This document shows, one piece after another, positions 34,237-43,133 of a stretch of 64,000 nucleotides of DNA. Made by a program: the position numbers and the translations under genes. The stretch covers positions 1-64,000 of the forward strand of contig NZ_SPUW01000004.1 in assembly GCF_004959925.1 (NCBI RefSeq), given 5' to 3'. Source of the stretch: Pseudooceanicola onchidii (GTDB taxonomy: Bacteria; Pseudomonadota; Alphaproteobacteria; Rhodobacterales; Rhodobacteraceae). Position 1 is the stretch's first letter. Each line of letters begins with the position of its first letter. The notes below the pieces were generated by a model. That model did no database searches, was not told where the DNA came from, and saw only the letters and a list, made by a program, of their open reading frames with translations.

Positions 34237-35064
34237 ATGGACCAGGGCACCCTTCTGACCCTGATCGCCATCGCGGTCAGCGCGGGCATCGCGGGCGGCA
34301 TCCTGGCCGGTCTTCTGGGCGTCGGTGGCGGCATCGTCATCGTGCCCGCGCTCTATTTCGCGCTGTCGTTCACCGACATGGCGCCGGGGCTGATCATGCA
34401 GGTGTCGGTCGGGACGTCGCTGGCCACGATCATCTTCACCTCGCTGTCCTCGGCCAGCGGGCACTATCGCAAGGGGGCGGTGGATTTCGCGCTGCTCCGG
34501 CTCTGGGCGCCATCGATCCTGGTCGGCGTGCTGATCGGGTCCGCCGCCGGGGGGCTGATCGACGGGCGCATCATGATGGGCGTCTTCGCGGTGATCGCCG
34601 CCATCGTGGCGCTGAACATGATCTTTTCGCGCCAGTCCGACGGAACCGCGCCGCGCAGTTTCTCGAAACCCGTCTGGGCGGGCTTTGGCGTCTTTGCGGG
34701 CACGGTGTCGTCGATGATGGGCATCGGCGGCGGCACGGTCTGCGTGCCGCTGCTGAACTTCCTGGGCTATGACATCCGCAAGGCCGTCGGCACCTCGGCC
34801 GCGATCGGGCTGGTGATCGGCCTGCCGGCCACGGTGGTCTACGTGCTGACCGGGCTGGGTGTCGACGGGCTGCCGCCGTTTTCCCTGGGCTACGTCAACC
34901 TGGTGGCGGCGGCGGTCATCATCCCGCTGACCACGGTCTTCGCGCGCGTCGGCGTCCTGATCGCCCATGCCATTCCGCAACGCGTGCTGCGCCTGTTCTT
35001 CGGGCTGTTCCTTGCGGTGACCTCGGTCCGGATGGCGCTGGATCTGCTGCGGTCCCTGGGCTGA
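34237..35064 (+). CDS. Sulfite exporter TauE/SafE family protein
   Basis: A 275-residue membrane protein with about eight helices and the duplicated family motif: GILAGLLGVGGGIVIVPALYF near the N-terminus and FAGTVSSMMGIGGGTVCVPLLNFLGYDIRKAVGTSAAIGL in the second half. The family exports sulfite, sulfoacetate or related anions. The ATG begins one base after the GGT-2 stop, so it belongs to the regulator-TTT-GGT transcription unit. This hints at a sulfur-containing substrate. Confidence 0.88.
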   Translation: MDQGTLLTLIAIAVSAGIAGGILAGLLGVGGGIVIVPALYFALSFTDMAPGLIMQVSVGTSLATIIFTSLSSASGHYRKGAVDFALLRLWAPSILVGVLIGSAAGGLIDGRIMMGVFAVIAAIVALNMIFSRQSDGTAPRSFSKPVWAGFGVFAGTVSSMMGIGGGTVCVPLLNFLGYDIRKAVGTSAAIGLVIGLPATVVYVLTGLGVDGLPPFSLGYVNLVAAAVIIPLTTVFARVGVLIAHAIPQRVLRLFFGLFLAVTSVRMALDLLRSLG

Positions 35065-35068
35065 TCGC

Positions 35069-35881
35069 TCAGGCCGCAGGGGCTTTCGGCCGGGTCAGGT
35101 CAAATATCATCGGATCGGCGGGCAGGGGGTCGTACCGCTCGGCCACCGCCGGATCATGGCCGGGGATCAGGCGGGACCGGTCCCCCGCCAGGCGGGTGAC
35201 GCGGTCGTGCCCGTCCAGGGTCCGCGCGACGTCGGCCACGATCGGGAAGGGGCGGCCCCGGTCGATGTTGCCATAGAAATGTGCCGCGTCCGACGCCAGG
35301 CATAGCCAGCCCGCACGGGTGCGCACCGTGACCGCCTGCAGCCCGAGCGAATGGCCGGGCACATGGTGTAGCCGCACGCCATCCGTCAGCTCGGCATCGC
35401 CATCGACGAAATCGACGCGACCGCCATAGTTCAGCGCCACCATCAGCTGCACGTCCGACAGTTCGAACGGGACCCGCATCAGGTCGTGGCGCATGTGCCG
35501 CCCGATGGCAAAGCGCATCTCTTCGTCCTGCAGGACGAACCGCGCGTTTGGCAGCTTGTCCATGTTGCCGGCATGGTCGTAATGCAGATGCGTGATGACG
35601 ACCGTATCCACGTCGCCGGGCGCGATCCCAAGTGCGGCAAGCGCCTCGATCGGGCAGCGGATCAGCTCGCGTTTGCGGGCCGCGGCGCGGGCGGCGTTGA
35701 AGCCGGTGTCGACCAGGATGACCTCCTCGCCCCGGCGCAGGACCCAGACGTAATAGAAGATCGGCTCCGATCCGTCGTGGGGATCGGCCCCCATGTAGAA
35801 ATCCGATACGGGCCGGATCGAGCGGGCGTATTGGACGGCATAGGCCTCCCAGGTGTCGGGGGATGTCGCGGGGTTGGTCAT
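35069..35881 (-). CDS. N-acyl-homoserine-lactonase-like metallo-beta-lactamase-fold protein
   Basis: A 270-residue MBL-fold hydrolase of the AttM/AiiB-type lactonase group. The metal motif THLHYDHAGN (H98, H100, D102, H103) is intact, with later ligands in HHVPGHSLG and LASDAAHFYGN. Such enzymes open lactone rings, including quorum-sensing AHLs, but many act on other lactones. It overlaps the upstream hydrolase gene by 4 bp and is the last gene of a GntR-led operon. This context suits a catabolic lactone as well as AHL quenching. Confidence 0.84.
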   Translation of the reverse strand: MTNPATSPDTWEAYAVQYARSIRPVSDFYMGADPHDGSEPIFYYVWVLRRGEEVILVDTGFNAARAAARKRELIRCPIEALAALGIAPGDVDTVVITHLHYDHAGNMDKLPNARFVLQDEEMRFAIGRHMRHDLMRVPFELSDVQLMVALNYGGRVDFVDGDAELTDGVRLHHVPGHSLGLQAVTVRTRAGWLCLASDAAHFYGNIDRGRPFPIVADVARTLDGHDRVTRLAGDRSRLIPGHDPAVAERYDPLPADPMIFDLTRPKAPAA

Positions 35882-37119
35882 GGCGTCTCCAGTCTGGCGA
35901 GCGCGGGCAGGACATGATCGCGGAACCGGTCGGGGTCTTCGATCATCGGAAAGTGGCCCAGCCCCTCCATCTCGGTAAAGGTCACCTTGGCCGGGTCCAG
36001 CAAGCGGGCCAGGCTGCGCGTGTTCTCGGGCGAGGCCGAATAGTCGTAGCTGCCAGTGAGCAGTTCGATCTTCACCGCGCCGTCCCGGATGGCGGGCGCC
36101 AGGGCCGCGCCGTCGTATTCCTCGGAATAGTAGTGCAGATCGCCCATGTAGACCCCGGGTCGGGCCTGGGCATAGATCGCGCAGGCCTCGTCACGTTGGC
36201 GCTGTGGACAGGCGGGGCCCAGCATCGCGCGGACATAGGCCGGGTTGTGCAGGCCATTTGCCACGCGGGCATCGGTCAGCAAATCGCTTTTCCGGCCCGG
36301 CGACCGCAACGGCGCCTCAAGCGCGATGACCCCGCGCAGCAGGTCGGGCCGGTGCGCCGCCATCGCCATGGCGATCGCCGCGCCCATGGAACAGCCGACA
36401 AGGATGACAGGCCCGCCCACCACCGACTCAATAAAGGCCGAAACCCAGCCCAGGTAGGCGGCCTCGGTCAGCAGGTAGTCTGCCGTCGTCTCGCAATCGT
36501 CCTGGCCCGAGGACAGCCCGTGCCAGGGCATGTCGAAGGCCAGAAGCCGGTGCTTGGCCTGCAGCTCGGTGTCCGCAACCTGGTGCTGGAACTGCCGGGC
36601 ATCCGCGCCGGCGGTGTGCAGGAAGACAACCGGGGTGCCCTCTCCGGCCTCAAGCCAGTGCAGCGTGGCCCGGTGACCGCCGGGTCCGGTGATCTGGCGG
36701 CGTTGGCCGACGACCGTCGCCGGATCGTGCGGAAAGCCAAAGCCGCCGAATGGTGTCGCATCGGGCCGGGCCAGTTCGATCAGCCGTTCCAGCGCGGCCA
36801 GCGATTGGGCCATCAGAACCGGATCGCCGGAGATCACCGGCCCGTCGGACTTGCGCAGCAGGGCGCCGAAGGAATGATACCCCGGCGGGGGCAGGGGGGA
36901 CAGAACGCGATCCCAAACCTCTGCCCCTGCACTCAGGGTGATGTCGCCCTTGGCACCGGGGCACAGCTGCGGGTCGGGCCCCAGCTGAAGCGCCGCGCCC
37001 GAGCCCGGGTTCGTGCCGGGCTCCGCGACCGAGATCGTGCAGTCAAGCCCGCGCGCCGAAAACCGGAAGACCGGGTCGGTCGCCGCGCGGGACAGCCATT
37101 CGTGCAGGCGACCCGTCAT
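35878..37119 (-). CDS. Alpha/beta hydrolase with an N-terminal SCP2-like domain
   Basis: A 413-residue protein. Residues about 150-413 are an alpha/beta hydrolase with oxyanion loop FLHTAGAD (168-172), nucleophile elbow GCSMGAA (S244) and a late histidine in EGLGHFPMIED. The first 120 residues (DCTISVAEPG, GDITLSAGAEVWDRVLSP and DGPVISGDPVLMAQSLAALERLIELAR) look like an SCP2 sterol-carrier-type lipid-binding fold. That would be an unusual partner, perhaps presenting a hydrophobic ester or lactone. The ATG overlaps the dehydrogenase stop (ATGA). The hydrolase call is firm; the N-terminal domain is inferred. Confidence 0.82.
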   Translation of the reverse strand: MTGRLHEWLSRAATDPVFRFSARGLDCTISVAEPGTNPGSGAALQLGPDPQLCPGAKGDITLSAGAEVWDRVLSPLPPPGYHSFGALLRKSDGPVISGDPVLMAQSLAALERLIELARPDATPFGGFGFPHDPATVVGQRRQITGPGGHRATLHWLEAGEGTPVVFLHTAGADARQFQHQVADTELQAKHRLLAFDMPWHGLSSGQDDCETTADYLLTEAAYLGWVSAFIESVVGGPVILVGCSMGAAIAMAMAAHRPDLLRGVIALEAPLRSPGRKSDLLTDARVANGLHNPAYVRAMLGPACPQRQRDEACAIYAQARPGVYMGDLHYYSEEYDGAALAPAIRDGAVKIELLTGSYDYSASPENTRSLARLLDPAKVTFTEMEGLGHFPMIEDPDRFRDHVLPALARLETP

Positions 37120-37997
37120 GATCCCTGCAGGCCGTCGAGATAGCGGAAGATCTCGGTATGATCCGCGCCGGGCTCAAGATCCTGCTGGGCGCGGGACCAG
37201 ACCGCCGAGATCGCCTCGACCCCCGGCAGGGGGCGGCCGGTCGTGCCGGCCAGTGCCGCCGCCAGCCCGACATCCTTGGCCATCAGCCCAAGCGCAAAGC
37301 CCGCGTCGCGGAACTTCTCGGACAGGATGAACTGCACCACCTTGTTCTCGGTCGAATTGTTGCGCCCGGTCGAGGCATTGATGATCTCGGTCATCCGTTC
37401 GGGATCCAGCCCGAAGTCGCGCGCCACGATCACCGCCTCGCAGGCCGCCAAAAGACCCGCCGCCGAGACATAGTTGTTCAGCGCCTTGGTCGCGTGACCG
37501 GCGGCCAGCGGACCGGCGCGGAACACCTTGCCCATGGCGCCCAGCATCGGGTCGACCCTGTCCATCGCCGCCGCGTCGTCGCCGCCCAGCATGATCGCCA
37601 GCGTGCCGCTGATCGCCTTGCGCACGCCGCCCGACACGGGCGCATCCAGCAGGGTGATGTTGCGCTCGGCCAGGCTCGCGCCGATCTTGCGCGTCTCGAC
37701 CGGGTCGGACGAGCTCATGTCGACGATCACCGCGCCGGGCTTCAGCGTCGCCGCCAGCCCGCCGTCATCAAGACAGACCGCGCGCACGATGGCCGAATTG
37801 GGCAGCATCAGCAGGACGGTCTCGCATCCGGCCATGTCGCCAAGCGTGGTGGCCACCTGCAGGCCGTCGCGGTCGGCGACGGCGCGGGCGGCGTCAGGCT
37901 GGGCGTCGTAGACCAGCGGTGCAAAACCCTTTTCGGCCAGGCAATGCACCATGGGGGCGCCCATGGTGCCGGTGCCGACAAATCCGATCGTGGCCAC
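37116..37997 (-). CDS. NAD(P)-dependent oxidoreductase, 3-hydroxyisobutyrate dehydrogenase family
   Basis: A 293-residue beta-hydroxyacid dehydrogenase. The nucleotide motif GFVGTGTMGAPM is at the N-terminus, followed by the substrate-binding DAPVSGGVRKA, the catalytic-lysine motif GHATKALNN and KDVGLAAALAGTTGRPLPG near the end. It would oxidise a 3-hydroxy acid or reduce a semialdehyde such as tartronate or succinic semialdehyde. It is in a tight operon, one base after the CMD-family gene and overlapping the hydrolase. Confidence 0.88.
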   Translation of the reverse strand: MATIGFVGTGTMGAPMVHCLAEKGFAPLVYDAQPDAARAVADRDGLQVATTLGDMAGCETVLLMLPNSAIVRAVCLDDGGLAATLKPGAVIVDMSSSDPVETRKIGASLAERNITLLDAPVSGGVRKAISGTLAIMLGGDDAAAMDRVDPMLGAMGKVFRAGPLAAGHATKALNNYVSAAGLLAACEAVIVARDFGLDPERMTEIINASTGRNNSTENKVVQFILSEKFRDAGFALGLMAKDVGLAAALAGTTGRPLPGVEAISAVWSRAQQDLEPGADHTEIFRYLDGLQGS

Positions 37998-37998
37998 G

Positions 37999-38379
37999 TC
38001 AGATCGCCTCCATGTCTTCCAGAACGCCCCGCGCGATGCGGAAACTGTCGACCATGGCGGGCACGCCGCAATAGATGCCGACCTGCAGCAGGATTTCCTT
38101 GATCTCGTCCGGGGTCAGCCCGTTGTTGATCGCACCGCGCACATGGGCGGCCAGTTCGTGCTGGCGGTTCAGGGACGCGATCATCGCGATGTTGATGGTC
38201 GACCGGGTCTTGCGGTCCAGCCCTTCGCGGCCCCAGACCTCGCCCCAGCAATAGGTCGTCACCAGTTCCTGCAGGTCCTTGGTGAAATCGACCATGCCGT
38301 CCACCGCCTTGTCGACATAGGCATCGCCCAGGGTCGCGCGTCGAATTTCCATGCCTTTGTCGTAGGTCGCCTTGTCCAT
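37999..38379 (-). CDS. Carboxymuconolactone decarboxylase family protein, PcaC-like
   Basis: A 126-residue all-helical protein. The segments MEIRRATLGDAYVDKA, QELVTTYCWGEVWGREGLDRKTRSTINIAMIASLNRQHELAAHVRGAINNGLTPDEIKEILLQVGIYCGVPA and FRIARGV closely follow gamma-carboxymuconolactone decarboxylase (PcaC) of the beta-ketoadipate pathway. It lacks the CxxC of AhpD peroxidases. No pcaB, pcaD or pcaGH is in the window, so it may be a paralogue working on a related lactone. Confidence 0.87.
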   Translation of the reverse strand: MDKATYDKGMEIRRATLGDAYVDKAVDGMVDFTKDLQELVTTYCWGEVWGREGLDRKTRSTINIAMIASLNRQHELAAHVRGAINNGLTPDEIKEILLQVGIYCGVPAMVDSFRIARGVLEDMEAI

Positions 38380-38397
38380 GTGATTGGATCCTTTCGC

Positions 38398-39084
38398 TTA
38401 AAGTTCAGAAGTCTTTTCCAGTTCCGCGAACCTGCGGATGACCACGGCCGCAGCGGCCGCGACGTGGGCCTCGGCCAGCAGACGCGCCGAGGCGCCGTCG
38501 CCGTCGCGGATCGCGTCGATGATCGCGCCGATTTCCTTCAGCGTCTCGGGAAACCGCCCCGAGGCCGACAGGGTGAAGCGCCGAAGCTGGACGATGCGGT
38601 TGTTCAGCTGCGTGAACATCTGTTCCAGCACGTCGTTGTCTGCGCCGGTCAGCAGGCAGCGGTAGAAATCGTTCTTGGCCTCGATCAGGTCGTCGGCGTC
38701 CTCGCGGCCCAGCATGTCCTTCAGCCGGTCGAAGATGGCGAAAAGCTCCTGCCGCTGATCTTCGCTGGCGTGGCGGGTGAATTCCTCGCAGGCGAGCCCT
38801 TCCAGCGACCCGCGCACGCGGTAGAGATCGGCCGCCGCCTTCTGATCAAGCAGCGTCACCGTCGGCCCCTTGTGTGGCACCACCGTCACCAGCCCTTCGA
38901 CCGCAAGCACCTGGATCGCCTCGCGGACAAGGCTGCGGCTGACCCCGAACATTTCGGTCATGGCGCGTTCGGACAGGCGCTCTCCGCCTTTCAGGTCACC
39001 GGCCAGGATCGCGCTGCGCATGCTCGTGACCAGCCGGGAGCTCAGCGTGACGTTGTCGCGGTTCAGCGCGTATTTCGATGACAT
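38398..39084 (-). CDS. GntR-family transcriptional regulator (FCD subfamily)
   Basis: A 228-residue regulator. The winged helix-turn-helix is LSSRLVTSMRSAILAGDLKGGERLSERAMTEMFGVSRSLVREAIQVLAVEGLV, followed by an FCD-type helical ligand domain (RVRGSLEGLACEEF, AKNDFYRCLLTGADN, AIIDAIRDGDGASAR). The ATG at 39084 has GGAGGACGGAGA in front. It is the first gene of the CMD/dehydrogenase/hydrolase/lactonase operon and is divergent from the Liv-type ABC operon, with two inverted repeats in the shared spacer. Confidence 0.88.
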   Translation of the reverse strand: MSSKYALNRDNVTLSSRLVTSMRSAILAGDLKGGERLSERAMTEMFGVSRSLVREAIQVLAVEGLVTVVPHKGPTVTLLDQKAAADLYRVRGSLEGLACEEFTRHASEDQRQELFAIFDRLKDMLGREDADDLIEAKNDFYRCLLTGADNDVLEQMFTQLNNRIVQLRRFTLSASGRFPETLKEIGAIIDAIRDGDGASARLLAEAHVAAAAAVVIRRFAELEKTSEL

Positions 39085-39112
39085 TCTCCGTCCTCCGTCT
39101 TTCTTCAATCAT

Positions 39113-39143
39113 ATTGTCAGACAATCTGTCAATCAGGTTGACA
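39113..39143. promoter_or_regulatory. Operator candidates between the GntR-led operon and the Liv-type ABC operon
   Basis: ATTGTCAGACAAT (39113-39125) is a perfect odd palindrome. Two bases further, TGTCAA (39127-39132) and TTGACA (39138-39143) form a second inverted repeat. TTGTC-type half-sites are usual for FCD-GntR regulators. TTGACA may also be the -35 of the livK-type gene. Confidence 0.55.
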
Positions 39144-39202
39144 TGTGATCCGCCCCCACCTTACGCTCTGGCCAAATCGAAATCGACTGGATGGAGGAGA
39201 TC

Positions 39203-40435
39203 ATGTCGAAATCATTTGGAACTGAGGCTCAGCGTGCGACGGGTCTGAGCCGTCGTGCCGTGCTGGCGACGGGGGCTGCGGCCCTGGCGACCCCGGCGCT
39301 GACCGGGCGCGTCTTTGCGCAGGATGCGGTGAATGTCGGTGTGATCATGCCGCTGTCGGGGCCGAACGCGCAGTTCGGGATCAACTCGCGCAACGGCATC
39401 CAGCTGGTCGCGGACGAGATCAACGCAAACGGCGGCATCAAGTCCATGGGCGGCGCGCCGATCAACCTCGTCATCGCCGACGCGACCTCGAACCCGACAC
39501 AGGCCGCGACCGTGGCGCAGCGGATGATGTCGCAGGACAACGTCGTGTCGGTGCTGGGGGCCTTTGCCTCTTCGCTCACCCTCGCGATTTCCGAGGTGAC
39601 CGAACGCCGGGGCGTGCCGCTGCTGACCATGTCCTTTTCGGACCAGATCACCGACCGCGGTTTCCGCAACGTGTTCCAGATCGTTTCGGTCGGCAGCCAG
39701 ATCGGCGCCGCCACCTTCGATTACACCCGCGCGCTGGCCGAACAGGCGGGCACCACGCTTGAGCGGATCGCGATCATGTACGAGGACACGGCCTATGGCA
39801 CCTCGCAGTCCGCGGGCCTGCGGTCGGCCGCTGCTGCCGCCGGGATCGAGGTCGTCATGGACGAAGCCTATCCCCTTGGCATCACCGACGTCAGCCCGCT
39901 GATCAACCAGCTGCGGCGGTCCGATGCACAGGTCGTCTTCCCGGTGTCCTACCTGAACGATTCGCTGCTGATCGTGCGGGCGATGCGCCAGCAGGGGATC
40001 ACCATCCCGACCGTGGGCGGCGCCGCCGGTTACATCATCCCCGACTTCCGCGACGGTCTGGGCGAGTTGGCCGACAACGTTCTGTCGATCTCGCCCGCCG
40101 CCTATGACCAGGCGCCCGAATACACCGAACGCTTCCGCGAGAAGTTCGGCTATTTCATGGTGCACGAGGCGCAGGAACACGCGGCCTGCATGGGCTGCCT
40201 GCACGCCGCGCTGGAATCGGCCGGCAAGGCTGACCCCGACGCCATCCGCGAGCACTTGCAGAACGATGTCTTCGATCAAGGCTGGGCCACGGTAATGACC
40301 GGCGGCAAGGTCGAATTCGACGACAAGGGGCGCAACCCCCATGCCTCGCCGCTGATGGTCCAGTGGCAGAACGGCGAACTGGCCACGGTCTATCCCAAGG
40401 AACTGGCCAAGGCCGAGGTCGTCTGGAACAGCTGA
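39203..40435 (+). CDS. Branched-chain amino acid-type ABC transporter substrate-binding protein
   Basis: A 410-residue periplasmic binding protein (LivK/Peripla_BP_6 type). The start at 39203 follows GGAGGAG. The leader contains a twin-arginine motif SRRAVL at residues 16-21 and a hydrophobic stretch ending at FAQD, so export may be by Tat. Family segments are NVGVIMPLSGPNAQFGINSRNGIQLVADEIN, ASNPTQAATVAQRMMSQDNVVSVLG and LINQLRRSDAQVVFPVSYLNDSLLIVRAMRQQG. Paralogues bind amino acids, amides, urea or aromatic acids. It heads a five-gene ABC operon. Confidence 0.9.
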   Translation: MSKSFGTEAQRATGLSRRAVLATGAAALATPALTGRVFAQDAVNVGVIMPLSGPNAQFGINSRNGIQLVADEINANGGIKSMGGAPINLVIADATSNPTQAATVAQRMMSQDNVVSVLGAFASSLTLAISEVTERRGVPLLTMSFSDQITDRGFRNVFQIVSVGSQIGAATFDYTRALAEQAGTTLERIAIMYEDTAYGTSQSAGLRSAAAAAGIEVVMDEAYPLGITDVSPLINQLRRSDAQVVFPVSYLNDSLLIVRAMRQQGITIPTVGGAAGYIIPDFRDGLGELADNVLSISPAAYDQAPEYTERFREKFGYFMVHEAQEHAACMGCLHAALESAGKADPDAIREHLQNDVFDQGWATVMTGGKVEFDDKGRNPHASPLMVQWQNGELATVYPKELAKAEVVWNS

Positions 40436-40452
40436 TCGCTGCCCGATCCCGT

Positions 40453-40477
40453 CCCGAAGCGGCACGACCGCTTCGGG
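40453..40477 (+). terminator. Hairpin between binding-protein and permease genes of the Liv-type operon
   Basis: CCCGAAGCGG (40453-40462) and CCGCTTCGGG (40468-40477) make a perfect 10-bp stem with a 5-nt loop, followed by CAATCCTTTCT. It probably acts as a leaky terminator or RNA stabiliser, keeping the binding protein more abundant than the permeases. Confidence 0.55.
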
Positions 40478-40505
40478 CAATCCTTTCTGAGGCCGGATAC
40501 TTCGA

Positions 40506-41396
40506 ATGCAAAATCTTCTGACGCTCCTGCAGACGACGATCGACGGCATCCTGATCGGCGGCGTCTATGCCGTGATCTCGATTGGGCTTAGCCTTGTCTT
40601 CGGTGTGATGCACATCGTCAATTTCGCCCATGCCGAATTTCTGATGATCGGCATGTTCATCGCCTGGTTTGCCTGGAATTACGCCGGGATCGACCCGATG
40701 CTGGGCGCCTTCATCGCGCTGGCCGTGACCTTTGTCCTGGGCATGCTGATGCAGCGCACGATGATCAAGCCGATCCTGCACGCGCCGCAGGTGTCGCAGA
40801 TCTTCCTGACCGTCGGCCTGCTGTTCGCGCTGGAAAACGGCGCACTGCTGCTGTTCGGGGCGGATTATCGGTCGGTCTCGACGGGCTACCAGACGCAGGC
40901 GCTGACCCTGCTGTCGACCGAGGCCGGGCGGCTTTTCGTGCCGCTGGACAAGCTTTACGCCTTCCTCATGGCGCTGCTGAGCGGCGGGGCGCTGTGGTAC
41001 TTCCTGAGCCGGACAAGATGGGGCCGCGCCATGCGCGCCACGGCGCAGGATCCGATGGCCGCGCGCCTGATGGGGATCGACACCGACAAGATGTACATGA
41101 TCGCCTTCGGGCTGGGGGTCGGCACCACGGCCTTCGGCGGCGCGGTCATCCTGCCCTATATCACCGCCTCGCCCACGGTCGGGTCGCAGTTCGTCGTCCT
41201 GATGTTCACGGCCGTGGTCCTGGGCGGTCTCGGTTCGGTCGCCGGCGCTGTGGTCGGTGGCATCATGGTCGGGCTGATCCAGTCGTTTTCGGCCCTGTTC
41301 CTGCCCATTCAGCTGATGAACCTCACGCTTTTCGTCATCTTCATCCTGGTCCTGGCCTTCCGGCCCGAAGGCCTGACCGCCCGGAGGCGCGCATGA
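40506..41396 (+). CDS. livH: Branched-chain amino acid-type ABC transporter permease LivH
   Basis: A 296-residue inner-membrane permease with about eight helices. GVYAVISIGLSLVFGVMHIVNFAHAEFLMIGMF is the typical LivH opening, and GRAMRATAQDPMAARLMGIDTDKMYMIAFGLGVG is the ATPase-coupling region. It ends with the ATGA overlap into livM. Confidence 0.91.
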   Translation: MQNLLTLLQTTIDGILIGGVYAVISIGLSLVFGVMHIVNFAHAEFLMIGMFIAWFAWNYAGIDPMLGAFIALAVTFVLGMLMQRTMIKPILHAPQVSQIFLTVGLLFALENGALLLFGADYRSVSTGYQTQALTLLSTEAGRLFVPLDKLYAFLMALLSGGALWYFLSRTRWGRAMRATAQDPMAARLMGIDTDKMYMIAFGLGVGTTAFGGAVILPYITASPTVGSQFVVLMFTAVVLGGLGSVAGAVVGGIMVGLIQSFSALFLPIQLMNLTLFVIFILVLAFRPEGLTARRRA

Positions 41397-42397
41397 CCCG
41401 TCAGCGACTTCTTCCCGTCCTTCTGTTCGCCGGGGTCATCATCCTGGCGCTGATCCCGCTCGGGCTTGATCCGCGCGGCTACGAGATGCGGATCCTGTGC
41501 ATCACGCTGCTTTTCGCATCGCTTGGCCAGGCCTGGAACATCGTCGGCGGGCTGGCCAACCAGATCTCGCTTGGTCACGCGGCCTACTTCGGGATCGGGG
41601 CCTATACTTCGACCATCCTGCTCAAGCTGTTTTCGCTGTCACCCTGGCTGGGCGGCGTGATCGGCATGATCCTGGCCGTGGCCTTTGCCCTGCTCCTCAG
41701 CCTGCCGACCGCGCGGCTCAAGGGGCATTACTATGCGCTGGCGACCCTCGCGGCCGGTGAGGCCATCCGCGTCATCGCCAACAGCTGGGCCGATGTCACC
41801 GGCGGACCTGTCGGGATTTCGGTCCCCTACCTGCCCGACGGCAGCCTGTGGATGATGCAGTTCTCGACCGTGCTGCCCAACTATTACCTGTTCCTGGCCG
41901 CGCTGGTGGTGATCTGCCTGGTGTTCTGGAAGATCAAGTCCGGCGCCCTGGGCTACCGTCTGCGCGCCATCAAGGAAAACGAACAGGCGGCCGAGGTCAT
42001 CGGCGTGGACACCTACCGCTCCAAGCTGATCGCCGCCTGCGTTTCGGCCGCGATCACCGCCTTCCTCGGCACGCTTTATGCGCAGTTCCAGTTCTTCTTC
42101 GATCCGGACACGGTGTTCGGCGTGGCGACGATTTCGGTCAAGATGGCCCTGATCGCGATCCTTGGCGGGGTGGGGCGCCTGTCCGGGCCTCTGGTCGGCG
42201 CGGCCTTCATCATCCCGATGGAGGAGATGGCCAACAGCTATTTCGGCAGCTCGGCCGCCGGGCTGTCGCAGTTCGCCTACGGCGCGATCCTTGTGCTGGT
42301 CATCCTGCTCAACCCGCATGGGCTGACGGCGCTGTTCGCGCAGCTTCGGGACCGTTTCACCGGGAAAGGGGGCTCGCATGACCGCTCCGTTGCTTGA
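41393..42397 (+). CDS. livM: Branched-chain amino acid-type ABC transporter permease LivM
   Basis: A 334-residue permease starting at the ATG overlapping the livH stop. Family segments are [58 protein letters not shown] and [26 protein letters not shown] (coupling loop). It partners LivH in the translocation pore. It overlaps livG by 20 bp. Confidence 0.9.
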   Translation: MTRQRLLPVLLFAGVIILALIPLGLDPRGYEMRILCITLLFASLGQAWNIVGGLANQISLGHAAYFGIGAYTSTILLKLFSLSPWLGGVIGMILAVAFALLLSLPTARLKGHYYALATLAAGEAIRVIANSWADVTGGPVGISVPYLPDGSLWMMQFSTVLPNYYLFLAALVVICLVFWKIKSGALGYRLRAIKENEQAAEVIGVDTYRSKLIAACVSAAITAFLGTLYAQFQFFFDPDTVFGVATISVKMALIAILGGVGRLSGPLVGAAFIIPMEEMANSYFGSSAAGLSQFAYGAILVLVILLNPHGLTALFAQLRDRFTGKGGSHDRSVA

Positions 42398-43133
42398 GGT
42401 CAGGGGCGTCACGCGCCGCTTCGGCGGGCTGATCGCGGTGAACGACGTGACCTTCGACGTCCACGCCGGAGAGATCGTGGGCCTGATCGGCCCGAACGGC
42501 GCCGGCAAGACGACGCTGTTCAACCTGCTGACCGGGGTCTATCCGCCGTCTTCGGGCGACATCCGGCTGGAAGGCGAGGCGAGCGGCGGCTTGAAGCCGC
42601 ACAAGATCGCCCGGCGCGGGATGACCAAGACCTTCCAGAACGTCGCCCTGTTCATGGAATCCTCGGTGCTCGACAACGTGGTGACCGGGGGGCTGCTGAA
42701 CAACGCGCTGCCCGAGGCCCGCGACAAGGCCCGCCAGATCCTGGACCGGGTCGGCCTGTCGGCCATCGCCGATGTCCGCGCGGGCGACCTGTCGTTCCCG
42801 GAACGCGCCCGGGTCGAAGTCGCGCGTGCCCTGTGCACCGAACCCAAGCTGCTGCTTCTGGACGAGGTCATGGCCGCCCTGACCCCCGCCGAGATGGAAG
42901 AGGTCATCGACCTCGTGCGGTCCCTGCGCGACGATGGCACCACCTTCATCGTCGTCGAACACCACATGAAGGCGGTGATGAAGCTGTGCGAACGCCTTCT
43001 GGTTCTCAACTTCGGAGAGCTGATCGCTGATGGCACGCCGACCGAAATCTCTCGCAATGACCGGGTGATCGAAGCCTATCTTGGCGCGAACTTCGCCAAG
43101 AAGCAGGCATCCCAGCCCGTGGAGACCGCATGA
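42378..43133 (+). CDS. livG: ABC transporter ATP-binding protein LivG
   Basis: A 251-residue ATPase. Walker A is [16 protein letters not shown]. The Q-loop region [20 protein letters not shown] is LivG-like. The signature is [36 protein letters not shown] (degenerate LSFPERAR instead of LSGGQ, with the Walker B glutamate in LLLLDE). The H-loop is [30 protein letters not shown]. The altered signature is worth noting but the neighbouring features are intact. Confidence 0.9.
   Translation: MTAPLLEVRGVTRRFGGLIAVNDVTFDVHAGEIVGLIGPNGAGKTTLFNLLTGVYPPSSGDIRLEGEASGGLKPHKIARRGMTKTFQNVALFMESSVLDNVVTGGLLNNALPEARDKARQILDRVGLSAIADVRAGDLSFPERARVEVARALCTEPKLLLLDEVMAALTPAEMEEVIDLVRSLRDDGTTFIVVEHHMKAVMKLCERLLVLNFGELIADGTPTEISRNDRVIEAYLGANFAKKQASQPVETA

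Noticed and set aside
35069-35881. Assignment as a dedicated quorum-quenching AHL lactonase
   Set aside because: The fold and motif agree, but the gene is the last member of a catabolic-type operon and no luxI or luxR gene is nearby, so substrate is left open.
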